Positions 1-8,867 of a DNA stretch of 64,000 bases are shown piece by piece. The number at the start of each line of letters is the position of its first letter. Position 1 is the stretch's first letter. Position numbers and translations under genes: made by a program. The stretch covers positions 2,232,001 through 2,296,000 of the forward strand of contig JAEOAD010000240.1 of assembly GCA_036365145.1 (NCBI GenBank), given 5' to 3'. The DNA is from Orientallactaga sibirica. Taxonomy: Eukaryota > Chordata > Mammalia > Rodentia > Dipodidae. The notes under the pieces were generated by a model. That model worked only from the letters and a program-made list of their open reading frames with translations, had not been told where the DNA came from and searched no databases.

Positions 1-228
1 TGTCCTCATGGGATATGTCTTGCCTTCCTGTGTTCCCTTTCTTGGCTTCCTGTCCACCATGAGAATAGCCTCTACCATCATCGTGTTCTGCCTTATCACC
101 AGCCTAAAACACAGAGCTAAGTAACCATGGCCTGACCCTTGAACAGAGAGGGAAAGAAACCCTTCTCCTGTAGGTTGTTTTGATCAGATACTCCTGCACA
201 GTACTGAGAAAATAACTAAAACAATATC
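1..228 (+). mobile_element. 3' end of a MaLR-type LTR (fragment)
   Basis: The stretch ends in a run resembling the 3' end of rodent MaLR LTRs: a region like GTTGTTTTGATCAGATA followed by CAGTACTGAGAAAATAACTAA. It probably starts before the window. No coding content. The family is assigned from memory of MaLR 3' ends; no matching target duplication can be seen because the left side is cut off. Confidence 0.5.
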
Positions 229-563
229 CTTCATTTCATAGTCACAGTGCTTTATAAGTACATACTTCCTGAATCATGGATTCCTTTTATTCCTTTTTTA
301 CCAGCCATGGTTTTGATACTCTCTGAATGCAGGTTATAGTGGATGTTGGGAATCTAGAACATGGTGCCTTGTAGGTAAGACATGGGCTTTCTCTCCAGGC
401 TCACAGTGTATTCCATAAAGAAGCTTCAAAGAAGGCATGCTTTACCACAGATTAAGGAAACAAATAATTTGGGATGCAATACATGAGAGATAAGTGACAC
501 ATTTCCTTGTGTTTCAGGTAAAAGTCATGAAGCTTCAAATCCTATTATGTCCTAAAATCAATT
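229..563. other. No recognisable feature
   Basis: AT-rich sequence between the LTR fragment and the TATC tract. I see no ORF of note, SINE or LTR here. Confidence 0.6.
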
Positions 564-610
<47 letters not shown>

Positions 611-692
611 ATGTATCTATCTATCTATAATCTGTCTATCTATCTACATGGCTATATGACTATCATCTATCTATCTTTCTACCTAACCACCC
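564..692. repeat. (TATC)n tetranucleotide microsatellite
   Basis: About 12 uninterrupted TATC units are followed by degenerate units broken by ATG, ATAA, TGTC and CATGGC, running to TCTTTCTACC. The apparent reading frame rich in Ile-Tyr-Leu-Ser is an artefact of the repeat. The clean first block is long enough to be length-polymorphic. Confidence 0.97.
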
Positions 693-714
693 ATTGTTTT
701 AAAGACAGTGAAAT

Positions 715-828
715 CTAGTCCCAGCTGGCTTCAAAGTCACTGTGTGGTTGAGGAAAACTTTGAACTCTTGAAACTCCTGTTTTTATCTCTCCCATGTGCT
801 GGGATTGCAAGCTTGCATCAGCAAGATC
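715..828 (-). mobile_element. Degenerate B1 SINE, antisense
   Basis: Antisense B1 landmarks are present: a CAGCTGGCTTCAAAGTCACTG-like block, then CTCTCCCATGTGCTGGGATTGCAAGC. Highly diverged, so an old copy. Confidence 0.6.
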
Positions 829-863
829 TAACATTTTAAACTGAAGTAGGAGTTCTCCTCTCT

Positions 864-904
864 TCTCTCTCTCAAATAAATAAATAAATAATATTTTAAA
901 AATA
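864..904 (+). mobile_element. Severed tail of a tRNA-derived SINE
   Basis: CTCTCTCTCAAATAAATAAATAAATAATATTTTAAAAAT is the pyrimidine and AAATAAAT tail typical of the B2-like SINE in this window, but there is no body upstream. It directly abuts the full SINE that begins at 905 and lies inside that SINE's apparent target duplication. Confidence 0.65.
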
Positions 905-1121
905 GGGCTGGAGAGATGGCTTAACAGTTAAGGCATTTGCTTGCAAAGCCAAGGATCCCTGTTTGATTTTACAGGACCCACATAAGCCAGATGCACAAGG
1001 GGGCACATGCATCTGGAGTTCGTTTACAGTGGCTGGAGGCCCTGGCACCTCATTCTCTCCCTCCCTCTCTCTCTCCCCCCCCACCTCTTTCTCTTGAATA
1101 AATAAATACATTTTTAAAAAA
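905..1121 (+). mobile_element. B2-like tRNA-derived SINE
   Basis: Full-length copy: it opens GGGCTGGAGAGATGGCTTA (A-box region), has a B-box-like GTTTGATTTTA, the internal AAGCCAGATGCACAAGG block and the GTGGCTGGAGGCCCTGGCA block, then a CT-rich tract and AATAAATAAATA tail. The imperfect repeat GAGTTCTCC(T/A)CTCT occurs at 850-863 and 1122-1135 and is the likely target duplication. Confidence 0.93.
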
Positions 1122-1302
1122 GAGTTCTCCACTCTACACCCCCTCCCCCACACACATTTTAAGCTTGCTCTAGATTTTGAGCTTCTGTAACAAGTACTTA
1201 GTACCAAGATGTCATTTTTAGAGTTCACAGCTCCAATACAGAAGTGTCTTTAGAGTTTAGATGTAGCAGTGTGAGTCCTTTGCAAGGTTCCAGAGTAGTA
1301 AT

Positions 1303-1379
1303 AACAACCAAAGAAAAGACAGGAGCACAAGAGAAATAAAAACCAGGGAGCTGTGTCTTGAATTTGAAAGCATGCCAAG
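1303..1379. repeat. Left copy of a ~75-bp direct repeat
   Basis: Near-identical to 2158-2232 (a few substitutions plus two one-base indels). Both share the core AAAGACAGGAGCACAAGAGA. The pair flanks the antisense L1 tail, so it is either an unusually long target-site duplication or a local segmental duplication. Confidence 0.9.
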
Positions 1380-2157
1380 TTTTTTCAATTTATTTTTATT
1401 AAATATGGACATATTTAGTATGTAAACAACACATGTTGGTACCATCCTTTACCTCCTCCCTGCCCCTTTTCTGAAGAGGCCTTCCTCATTGAGATGCAGG
1501 TCAACCCCATGGGGTTTGTGGGTCATGCATTATGAGGGCAGCAGTCAGTTATGGGGGAGTCAATGTGTCTTGTAAAATGTCCCAACTTGTGGCTCTAACA
1601 CCCCCCACTCTGCAAAATTTCCTGAGCCATGTTGGGTGCATTTTAAGTCTACTTCAGTGATGGGCTCTTAGGAGTCTCTGGATCTCTGGTTTGGTAGGTG
1701 TTGAGTGTCCTCAATGTCTATCTCCTTCACCCTTGTGCTGATATCAGAGTCACTAAGAAAGCAGCACTCTTGGGCTGGAGAGATGGCTTAGCAGTTAAGG
1801 TGCCTGCCTCCTAAGCCTAAGAACCCGGTTCCAATCTCCAGGTCCCACGTTTAGCCAGATGCAAAGTGATACAAGGATGCAATGCCGCACTTGACCACAA
1901 GGGGTCACGCATCTGGATTTCGTTCACAGCAGCTGAGAGACTGCTGGCACGCCCATTCTCTCTATCTGTCTCCCTCTCCCTCTCTGTCTGTCTCTCTCTG
2001 TGTCTCTCTTCAAAAATAAATAAAAATTTAAAAAAATTAATAATAAAAAAAAGAAAGCAGCACTCTTGATCATTTCCCCAATTCCTCTGTGGTTTCTTAC
2101 AGTTTGGGCCAGGATGGAGGTATACCACTTTTCATCAGGTATAAAGATTCAGGTAAG
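1380..2157 (-). mobile_element. L1 3' UTR, antisense (L1-A), interrupted by a SINE
   Basis: It reads on the minus strand as the same 3' UTR found at 10.7-11.0, 18.4-18.5 plus 24.0-24.2, and 52.6-53.0 kb. Landmarks on the plus strand are the T-rich start at 1380 (the inverted A tail), CCATGTTGGGTGCATTTTAAG and ATCTCCTTCACCCTTGTGC. The copy is severely 5'-truncated: only the 3' UTR remains and no ORF2. It is split at 1773-2050 by a SINE. The far edge near 2120-2157 is approximate. Confidence 0.85.
1773..2050 (+). mobile_element. B2-like SINE inserted in L1-A, with perfect 18-bp target duplication
   Basis: It starts GGCTGGAGAGATGGCTTAG and ends in CT-rich sequence then an AAATAAATAAAAATTTAAAA tail. 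The flanks carry the identical 18-mer AAGAAAGCAGCACTCTTG at 1755-1772 and 2051-2068. This longer SINE form has an extra segment (GTGATACAAGGATGCAATGC) that is absent from the copy at 905. Confidence 0.97.
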
Positions 2158-2232
2158 AACAATCAGAGAAAAGACAGGAGCACAAGAGAAATAAAAACAA
2201 GGAGCTGTGTCCTGAATTTGAAAGCATGCCAG
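2158..2232. repeat. Right copy of the ~75-bp direct repeat
   Basis: Partner of 1303-1379. Downstream, TTTTTATCAGGTATGAG continues as ordinary flanking DNA, whereas the left copy runs into the inverted L1 A tail. This suggests the right copy holds the pre-insertion order. Confidence 0.9.
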
Positions 2233-2429
2233 TTTTTATCAGGTATGAGAATGAAGAAGCTGGACCTATGGATATGCTATAGGAGAAGTTTTGGAGTAAA
2301 TTTCTGGAGGTGTACAAAGAAAGGAATCCAGATAAGATGATTTTGGGGATTCCATACTATGGTTATAAAAGTCTGGCAACTACATTTTCATAGAGTGCAT
2401 TGTGTTTTTATCACTTAAGATAACAGCAA

Positions 2430-2499
2430 TTTTCATCAGTCATCTTTCAGACTGGCTGCAAACTTGCAATTCTCCTGCCTTAGGCCCCCAGATACTAAG
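2430..2499 (-). mobile_element. B1 SINE, antisense, left part (split by an LTR)
   Basis: AACTTGCAATTCTCCTGCCTTAG is the antisense B1 core. It stops at the LTR insertion and resumes at 2963. Confidence 0.75.
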
Positions 2500-2962
2500 T
2501 GTGATGGCTAAATTTGTGTCAACTTAATCTGTTTAGGAATCCACAGACATTAATCATAAGTGTGTCTTTGAGGTTGATTCTAGGAAGGATTAACTAAAGG
2601 AAGAATCCTTCCCCAGGGTGAGCCCTTCCTCCAGAGTGGGCACCCCCTCTCAGAGGAGGGGGCTGGTTTATCTAAAGAAGCTCTGGGAAGGAAAGTTTTC
2701 CCTCCTCCCACCTGGATGCTGGTGCTGCTTGGTGCTTGGTACTTGCTGCTTTCCAGCACGAACTGAAGAGCAGCATCTCTCCAAGACGCCTCCAGGCCTT
2801 CAGTGCAGGATTGGGACTGCTGAGGCCTCCAGCTGCCGGGTTCCTTGACTCTCGGGCCTGCAACCTGCTATTGTTGGACTGTTGTAAGCTAATCCAATAA
2901 ATTCCCTTTTAATACAATTCATTCTATAGGTTCTGTTCCTCTAGAGAACCCTGACTAATGCA
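2500..2962 (+). mobile_element. Solo LTR inside a B1 SINE
   Basis: A 463-bp element beginning TGTGATGGC and ending GACTAATGCA (TG...CA). It has a polyadenylation-like AATAAATTCC about 65 bp from its end and the common mammalian LTR ending TTCTGTTCCTCTAGAGAACC. The flanks carry CTAAG (2495-2499 and 2963-2967). No internal retroviral sequence, so a solo LTR. The ending fits an ERVL or MaLR-related family, but I cannot name the subfamily. Confidence 0.75.
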
Positions 2963-3000
2963 CTAAGTGATTAGAGGCACGTGCCACCATGCCCAGCATG
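2963..3000 (-). mobile_element. B1 SINE, antisense, right part
   Basis: GATTAGAGGCACGTGCCACC completes the antisense B1 interrupted at 2499. Deleting the LTR and one CTAAG gives a continuous B1. Confidence 0.8.
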
Positions 3001-3099
3001 AAGAAATCTAATTTTATCATACCAAGCTAGTAGAGTTTTCATCCCCAACTCTCTTTGAACTTTAATATGAAAGAATATAAATAATAAATCTATTTTACT

Positions 3100-3178
3100 T
3101 TTTGGTAGTGCTGAGAATGGAACCTAGGACCTAATACATGCTAGGCAAGCACTCTATCACTGAGCTACACCCCCATCC
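3100..3178 (-). mobile_element. ID-type SINE, antisense
   Basis: GGCAAGCACTCTATCACTGAGCTACACCCCC is the reverse complement of the tRNA-like ID head (TAGCTCAGTG...AGTGCTTGCC). GAACCTAGGACC matches the B-box side. Confidence 0.85.
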
Positions 3179-3180
3179 CT

Positions 3181-3345
3181 TGTTTTTTTGTTTGTTTGTT
3201 TTTGAGGCAGTATTTCACTATGTAGCTCAGGCTAACCTGGAATTTAAACCCTCCTGCCTCCTCCAGCATCAGAGGGCTAAGATTTTAAGAATGTCCCAAA
3301 CCCAGAATATACTAGGCAAGTGCTCTACTGCCAACTATACCCTAT
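3181..3345 (-). mobile_element. Degenerate B1/ID composite, antisense
   Basis: TGAGGCAGTATTTCACTATGTAGCTCAGGCT is the antisense B1 start, decaying after position 3290. AGGCAAGTGCTCTACTGCCAACTATACCC at 3315-3345 is a further ID-like scrap. Confidence 0.65.
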
Positions 3346-3361
3346 GCCCTGTATGGTGGGT

Positions 3362-3532
3362 TTGTTGTTGTTGTTGGTTGGTTGGTTGTTTTTTTGAGGT
3401 AGGATCTCACTCTAGCTCAGATTGACCTGGAACTCACTCTATAGTTCCAGGCTGGGCTTGAACTCATAGTGGTCCTTCCACCTCTGCCTCCCACGTGCTG
3501 GGATTAAAGGCATGCACCACCACACCCAGCAC
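3362..3532 (-). mobile_element. B1 SINE, antisense
   Basis: Well-preserved antisense B1: a T-rich head, GAGGTAGGATCTCACTCTAGC, and the end CTGGGATTAAAGGCATGCACC...CACACCCAGC. Confidence 0.95.
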
Positions 3533-3535
3533 ACT

Positions 3536-3704
3536 TTTTTTTTTAATTTTTTTTTTTAGGTTTTTTGAGGTAGGGTCTTACTCTAGCCAGGGCTGACCTG
3601 GAATTCACTATGTAGTCTCAGGCTGGTCTTGAACTCATGGCAAACCTCCTACCTCTGCCTCTAGAGCGCTGGGTTTAAAGGTGTGTGCCACCACACCCAG
3701 CAGC
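3536..3704 (-). mobile_element. B1 SINE, antisense
   Basis: A second antisense B1 directly after the first, with its own T-rich head and GGTGTGTGCCACCACACCCAGC end. This makes a run of three B1-type insertions in one orientation. Confidence 0.95.
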
Positions 3705-4876
3705 ACATTTTTATTGGAAGAACTTTTGCTGTTTATTGGCTGCATTGCAAGGTGTCATTTATAAAGCATATAGTAGTTAATTTAAGGACAGGATTCAAAA
3801 TATGGCCAACTCTGTAACCACCCTGGACTTGTGCAGTATAGAGGTGTGTGTTGGCTCCTGGTCTGTCTCTGAAGAGGGTCTTTCTAAAGCCGGGCCCCTT
3901 TTTAAAGAAGACCAGGTAGGTATAAGACCCAAAGCTACCTATTTTGCCAAAAGCCCTTTTTGCCCTGCCAGCACATAAGGTATGAAAACAGGAAGATCAG
4001 GAGTTCAAAGGTTTAGTTTTTAATTTAGTTTTGTTGTGTTTTGAAGTTCTGTCCAAAAATACTATGTGGAAAATTAATGCCCAATTTTTCATAATAACAT
4101 TTTCTTTTGTTTAGTTTTCCCCAGTGATTTCATATCTATACTAAACATCCATTCCAAAAGACTCACACAGGAAGTAGAGACTGAAACAAAAACAAACTCC
4201 ACACCCTTCTCTATGGCAGCTGAGTTTAAAAAACAACAGTTAAAAATCAAACCATGAAACAAGCTGTTTCTGCTGATACCATTTCCCTAGGTTACATTTT
4301 AAAGTTCCACCATGTGCTTCTATGGAGTTTTTGCTGATTAAAGTCTTGGTTTGCACTGTTTTTAACATACATGTATAAAAATCAACACTCTGAAGCTGCA
4401 AAGAAACCTCACAAATAATGAGAGACTGCAGGGATGAAAGGTCAACATTGTCTCTTCCTCTGTTGCTCAAAAGGACTGGCCACCTTCCTCACCCCACAAA
4501 GTCTGCCACACTTGTCTGTATGCATCCATCTTCCAAAAACAAGACACACTTGTTACCCATAGCCTCGTGGCCTCAACAACAGAGCACTCATTTGCAGTAC
4601 TCACAGTTCCCTTTAAGCTGAATTTTAAAGGAATTTAGAAAGTCATTCTTTCATATTTTTATAAACAAGAAATGAAGTCCAACCATAAACATTATTACTA
4701 TGCTGAATATTTATAACAGTATATGTTTCATGTGAGAAAGTGAGGTAAAAAATACCATCTTTATGATGACATCAAAATAGAACAGGAACTAGTTGTATAA
4801 GAAGGGTTTTGGTGAAGAGAGGAGTGAGGAAGGAAAGAATTGAGAGATGGTGGGAGAGGATTATGATCATGGAATA
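3705..4876. other. No recognisable feature
   Basis: AT-rich sequence with only short random ORFs. No SINE, LTR or L1 pattern that I can support. Confidence 0.55.
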
Positions 4877-5287
4877 TGTTAGGTTGGGACAGGCTTCCAA
4901 AATGGAGTCACCAAGGACAGCAGAGGGATGACAGAGACATAAGGAAGTGGATTATCCACATTGCTCAAGAAACTGCCCAGCCATTATTCCTTCCTTACCT
5001 ACAATGCCCCCAGGTCATGGTTTCCTGTCCTCTTATTTTATAAACCAACTGATCACTGTTCTGATGTCACACCCTGGCTATCCTAGATCTCCCCTAAAGG
5101 AACCTTTCTTATTAAGCTTTTCCCTTCCTCACCTTCCAACTGAAGAACCCCTATAAAGCCCACTATCTGCAAACTCAGACTGGCTGTGCTCTGCTCTTGA
5201 GTCAACAGCTGGTGCTTTTCCTGAATAAAAACTTTCAACTTTGCCTCAGAGTGGTTTGTGTGGTCTTGGTCACTCCCAAACCTTACA
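4877..5287 (+). mobile_element. 5' LTR of a class I (gamma-like) endogenous retrovirus
   Basis: A 411-bp segment from TGTTAGG to CCTTACA with LTR architecture: a U3 region, a TATA box in CCCTATAAAGCCC (about 5151-5159), a polyadenylation signal AATAAA (about 5225-5230) and a GT-rich stretch GGTTTGTGTGGTCTTGG before the end. A primer-binding site follows after two bases. No second copy is seen downstream, so the 3' LTR is lost or too diverged. The left edge is chosen from the TG and is less sure than the right. Confidence 0.75.
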
Positions 5288-5289
5288 TC

Positions 5290-5307
5290 TGGTGCCATGA
5301 CTCAGAT
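5290..5307 (+). promoter_or_regulatory. Retroviral primer-binding site, tRNA-His-like
   Basis: TGGTGCCATGACTCAGAT lies two bases after the LTR. It resembles the 3' end complement of tRNA-His used by HERV-H-type class I elements, with two apparent differences. Placement right behind an LTR end supports the call. Confidence 0.7.
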
Positions 5308-5926
5308 AGGAGGCTTCTGGTTGCCCCCTTGGGTGGCCAGACCTTTCCCCTGACCAGACCACTGAGCTGCCTTTGACCCTCTGAAGGCTTCAGACCATCT
5401 CTGCCTGATACTGGTTTTCACACCCACCACAATTCAGCCTTTCTCTTCCTCCCTCCTACTCAGTAAGTGTCCCTCTCCCGGTTGGCCTGCTCTCTAGTGC
5501 TGGCATGCCAGTCTACACCCCTCAGCCACTTCTGGGGCCCCAACCCCAGGTCTTGAGAAAGATACACTCTCGACACCTCAGGTCTCTCACTCTCTGGTCT
5601 ACTGTACCCTAAAGGGCGCCTTTGGTTCAGTTGCACCATATTGGGACACACTCTCTCTCTCCCTCCTGAGGGCTCATCTTTACATTGCCAGCCACTTTCA
5701 CCATTGTGATCACAGGTTCCCCCGTTGCCCACTAACAGGCTAAAAAGCCAAGAGTTGCAACCTGTATGGCCTGTGCCCACGTGGGAGATGCGGGCCCCGT
5801 TCACCTCTAATGGGCCAAGGGTCACATTGGTATTCTGTGTAAACTCATCTTAAGCCCTGGTTCCTTTCTCTCACCCTTATTTGGCTCTTTCCCTGTCTCC
5901 TTAAGAACTTAAAGCCTCTATGACTC
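5308..5926 (+). mobile_element. ERV leader region
   Basis: Pyrimidine-rich untranslated leader between the primer site and the gag remnant, with no open frame on the sense strand. The ORF on the minus strand (5460-5825) is a chance frame in this leader. Confidence 0.55.
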
Positions 5927-6166
5927 TTGGACAACATCAAACCTCATCGTCTGATCTTTCTCTGCAACCCTGTCTGGCCACAATATAAGCTGGACAATGG
6001 GTCCAAATGGCCTGAATATGATACTTTTGATTTCCAAATTCTCACAGATTTAGAAAACTTCTGCCAATGTACAGGCAAATGGTCTGAAATGTCCTATATT
6101 CAAGCATTTTTTACTCTGTATGCAGTCTTCTCTCTGCTCTGCCATGCTCCCACTAACAAGGTCTGA
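5927..6166 (+). pseudogene. gag remnant (matrix N-terminal part) of the class I ERV
   Basis: A 79-codon open stretch. The residues FLCNPVWPQYKLDNGSKWPE (about 12-31), followed by a hydrophobic, leucine-rich half, match the pattern of the gammaretroviral gag matrix domain, which normally binds the inner membrane leaflet and drives particle assembly. Here only the beginning survives. The frame ends at 6166 and no capsid, nucleocapsid, protease or polymerase motif follows. The true gag start may lie upstream in the same frame and cannot be fixed. The product would not be functional. The call rests on this motif plus the LTR and primer site upstream. Confidence 0.65.
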
Positions 6167-6167
6167 G

Positions 6168-6210
6168 AATGAATAGCTTCTGAATGAATGAGTGAATGAA
6201 TGAATGAATG
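6168..6210. repeat. (GAAT)n short tandem repeat
   Basis: TGAATGAATGAGTGAATGAATGAATGAATGG, about eight units with one variant, directly after the gag remnant. Confidence 0.9.
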
Positions 6211-7984
6211 GAAAATGATTGTCTGGAGTCTATATGAAAAGTGCACTTGAAATGAATGTGAGTGTGTATGTGGCTCACAGCCCTAAGGCTGCAGAATGAT
6301 TTCTGTTCTGAGCAGTGCCATTTCAATGTGGGAGATCTTCTCCACAAAGCCCACTGTACTAGATGGCATGACCAACTTTTACTGTTGCGTGTCCCCCAGA
6401 AGAAACACTGAAAGTAATTGTATCCCCCAGGGACAAAAAGTAGATCAAAAATAATTTAAGTTCTGGGCTAGTCCAGGCAGATGTACCTGTAATGTGTTAC
6501 TTAGTGCTTTCCCCTGAAGGGCTTGATCTGTAAATGGCCTGGTGGCCCTGGGAGTAAGAAGAAAGCCTAACACATAAATCTCATTGTTGGACAGAGAGGC
6601 AAGGCACAGACATCTCTGGTGTTTATGCTGCTCCAGGAAAATCCCTAATGGCTCTTTCTTAGCTTCTCTGCCGCGAAGAGCCTGGGGGCTGTAGGCACAG
6701 GGAATCTCAGGATCCCGGCCCCAGCATGATAATGGGTGAATACCAAGTAGCTGTGAGCAGATGGGGACTTCTTATAAGACTTTGTAACTGTTTTTACATT
6801 TACTTTATCTTTCTATGCTTCTATGGGAGTACTAACAGACAACAGCCTCAAGATTTATGTTTAAATTTGGAAGTACCCGATACTGAGTTTGCAAGAAAAT
6901 TTCTAAAATTTCTCATAATGTTTGAATCTGCTTTTATATTTTTTAAAAAAAAGTGTGTCAAGAAAGTTATAAAAAACAAAGTTCCAAAATCAATAAATGA
7001 TAAAATATATAGGTTTATTCTGGATAAGTAGTATGTCAAGTCTACTCTTTTATAAAAAAAGTTATTTCAAAAGGCCTTTCATTAAAAGTCTTATGGTAAG
7101 GACAATGAAAGTTTTTGTTGGTAGTTATAAGATAAACTGACTAAAGAAGATAAATCAGAGAGGAAACCTTAAATGTTGGACATTAAATGTGTTGATGAAA
7201 AAGATTGTTACAGAGTGATTACATAAAAAGTAAAAGTATGTAGATGAAGGTATGAGTAAAGTATATGGGTGAAGGTATGAGTAAGCTTAAACAGAAGGTT
7301 AAAGACAAAGTACTTAATCAGATTACAGACTTCTTTAGGTATAAAACGACCAGCCTAGGGCTTACATCAGATTAACAAGGTATGGCCCTGGCTGGTAGCA
7401 GATTGTTATGGTGTTCAGGTTGTCAATTTAACTTTAACTCATTGATGTTAATCTGGTCATAACAATGGTCATGAAAGAATAAATTTAGAGTACCCAACCA
7501 AGTTAGCTAGGTTCCTCTAGTAGTCAACCTTTAAACTAAATCTTAAAGTTAAAATTGACTCATTAGTATTTTATTCTCTCCTAAGGTTATTATATCTAAA
7601 GCCCAGACTCAAAAAAAAACTCAGAAAAATTATTTACTTTTTTCCTATTTTATAAGGTAAATAGACTACATTTCGGGACACTGAATAGTATTTATCTGTC
7701 ATACAAGTGGAAACTATTTACCTCATGGTGAGCAGTTTAAAAAATTCTAAACAATGTTATATTGCAATTTACTATATAATTCCTCAATTCCTCATACAAT
7801 CAGTTTTAATACTTTAGATTTAATTTATGTCATAACTAAGCAAGTTGACCAAAGTGCTGCAGACAAAATTATAGAGTTGGTTAAGGTTTGAGTAGTTATA
7901 GATTGTGTCATGAAATTTTGTGTATATTTGGAATTCACTATAGTTGTATAAAATTGATTTTGAGTAGATTAAAAATATTTCTTT
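6211..7984. other. Unassigned AT-rich sequence, possibly more ERV interior
   Basis: No identifiable gag-pol-env motif. It contains a short imperfect tandem pair of GGTGAAGGTATGAGTAA-like units at about 7230-7290. It could be ERV interior too decayed to recognise, or unrelated sequence. Confidence 0.35.
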
Positions 7985-8098
7985 TTGGCTCAGCAGTTAA
8001 AGGTGCTTGTTTGCAAAGCCAGATGCACATAGTGGAGCATGCATTTGGAGATAGCAGTTTTAAGTGGCCCTGACATGCCCATTCCCTCTCTTCCCATG
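7985..8098 (+). mobile_element. Internally deleted B2-like SINE
   Basis: TTTGGCTCAGCAGTTAAAGG, then directly GCAAAGCCAGATGCACATAG: the B-box segment is missing. It shares unusual variants (CACATAGTGGAGCATGC) with the fragment at 8182. Confidence 0.8.
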
Positions 8099-8181
8099 AG
8101 ACTTGTCTCCTTTTTTTCATTAGATCATGGCAGTTTAGTCCAGTTCCTCCATTCTTTGGATGTATTAAATATAGCTAAATT

Positions 8182-8258
8182 AGATGCACATAGTGGAGCA
8201 TGCGTTTGGAGATTGTTTGCAATGGCAAGTGGCCCTGGCATGCCTATTCCCTCTCTTA
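8182..8258 (+). mobile_element. B2-like SINE fragment, local duplicate of the one before
   Basis: AGATGCACATAGTGGAGCATGCGTTTGGAGAT differs at one base from 8021-8052. The GTGGCCCTGGCATGC...ATTCCCTCTCTT segment also corresponds. Confidence 0.8.
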
Positions 8259-8261
8259 TAT

Positions 8262-8552
8262 GTGTGGCCACCAGGCTGGAGGAGGTGTCACTGGGCAGAT
8301 CTTTCTTAGGTTCCAGCCTGAAGGTGTGATGGTGGATTTGGAATTCCAGTGTTAAAATATGTAAAGTGCTTGAGCTTTGCCTAGAACTCCCATGTGTGCT
8401 GTGTAGTGTGGCTTCTGGGTTTTGGCTTGTGACACTTTTCTCTCTCTGCTTGGGCCTGAGAACTTCACCTTCTACCTTTGATAAATCCCTTTCTCCATAA
8501 GTGTGCCTGGTCTGGAAGTTCATCCCAGTGACCTGAGGCTGGCTACCATAGT
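8262..8552 (+). mobile_element. MaLR-type LTR (5' end missing), sense
   Basis: This is the reverse-complement partner of the LTRs at 14322-14649 and 31773-32129. Shared blocks are GGTGTGATGGTGGATTTGGA, GATAAATCCCTTTCTCCATA (polyadenylation region) and TCTGGAAGTTCATC near the 3' end. The first 60-70 bases of the LTR are absent. Confidence 0.8.
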
Positions 8553-8634
8553 CATATTTTATACTGAATTGGAAATTTAGTTTAGTTATAATCTAAAATT
8601 TTACTTTTGATTTTAATAATAGAACAGAAAGAAG

Positions 8635-8758
8635 GACTGAGAGTATACCTCACTGGCCCAGCATGAGCTCAGTAAGCATGGGCCCTAAGTGCAGCACATG
8701 TGAGGCCCTGAGCTCAGTCCAATAAGAAGCACAGAGAAAGGGAAAAAAGAAAAAGAAG
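8635..8758 (+). mobile_element. ID-like left arm of a composite SINE
   Basis: A degenerate tRNA-like segment (GAGCTCAGTAAGCATGGGCC...CCCTGAGCTCAGTCC), then an A-rich linker leading into the B1 at 8759. This arrangement fits an ID-B1 (B4-like) composite. Confidence 0.55.
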
Positions 8759-8866
8759 GCCGGCATGGTTGTGCATGCCTATAATCCCAGCACTCTGACA
8801 CAACACAGTGAATTCCAGGTGAACCTGGGCTAGAGCAAGACCTATCTCAAAAAATCAAAACAAAAA
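8759..8866 (+). mobile_element. B1 right arm of the composite SINE
   Basis: GGCCGGCATGGTTGTGCATGCCTATAATCCCAGCAC is the B1 start. The middle is deleted (AGCACTCTGACACAACACAG), and the end CTAGAGCAAGACCTATCTC is followed by an A-rich tail. Confidence 0.85.
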
Positions 8867-8867
8867 A

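Noticed and set aside
494..718. Open frame rich in YLSIYLSI
   Set aside because: Pure translation of the TATC microsatellite.
5460..5825. 121-codon frame on the minus strand
   Set aside because: It lies antisense to the ERV leader and has no similarity to anything I know.
8125..8523. 132-codon frame on the minus strand
   Set aside because: It spans a SINE scrap and a MaLR LTR in antisense; composition only.
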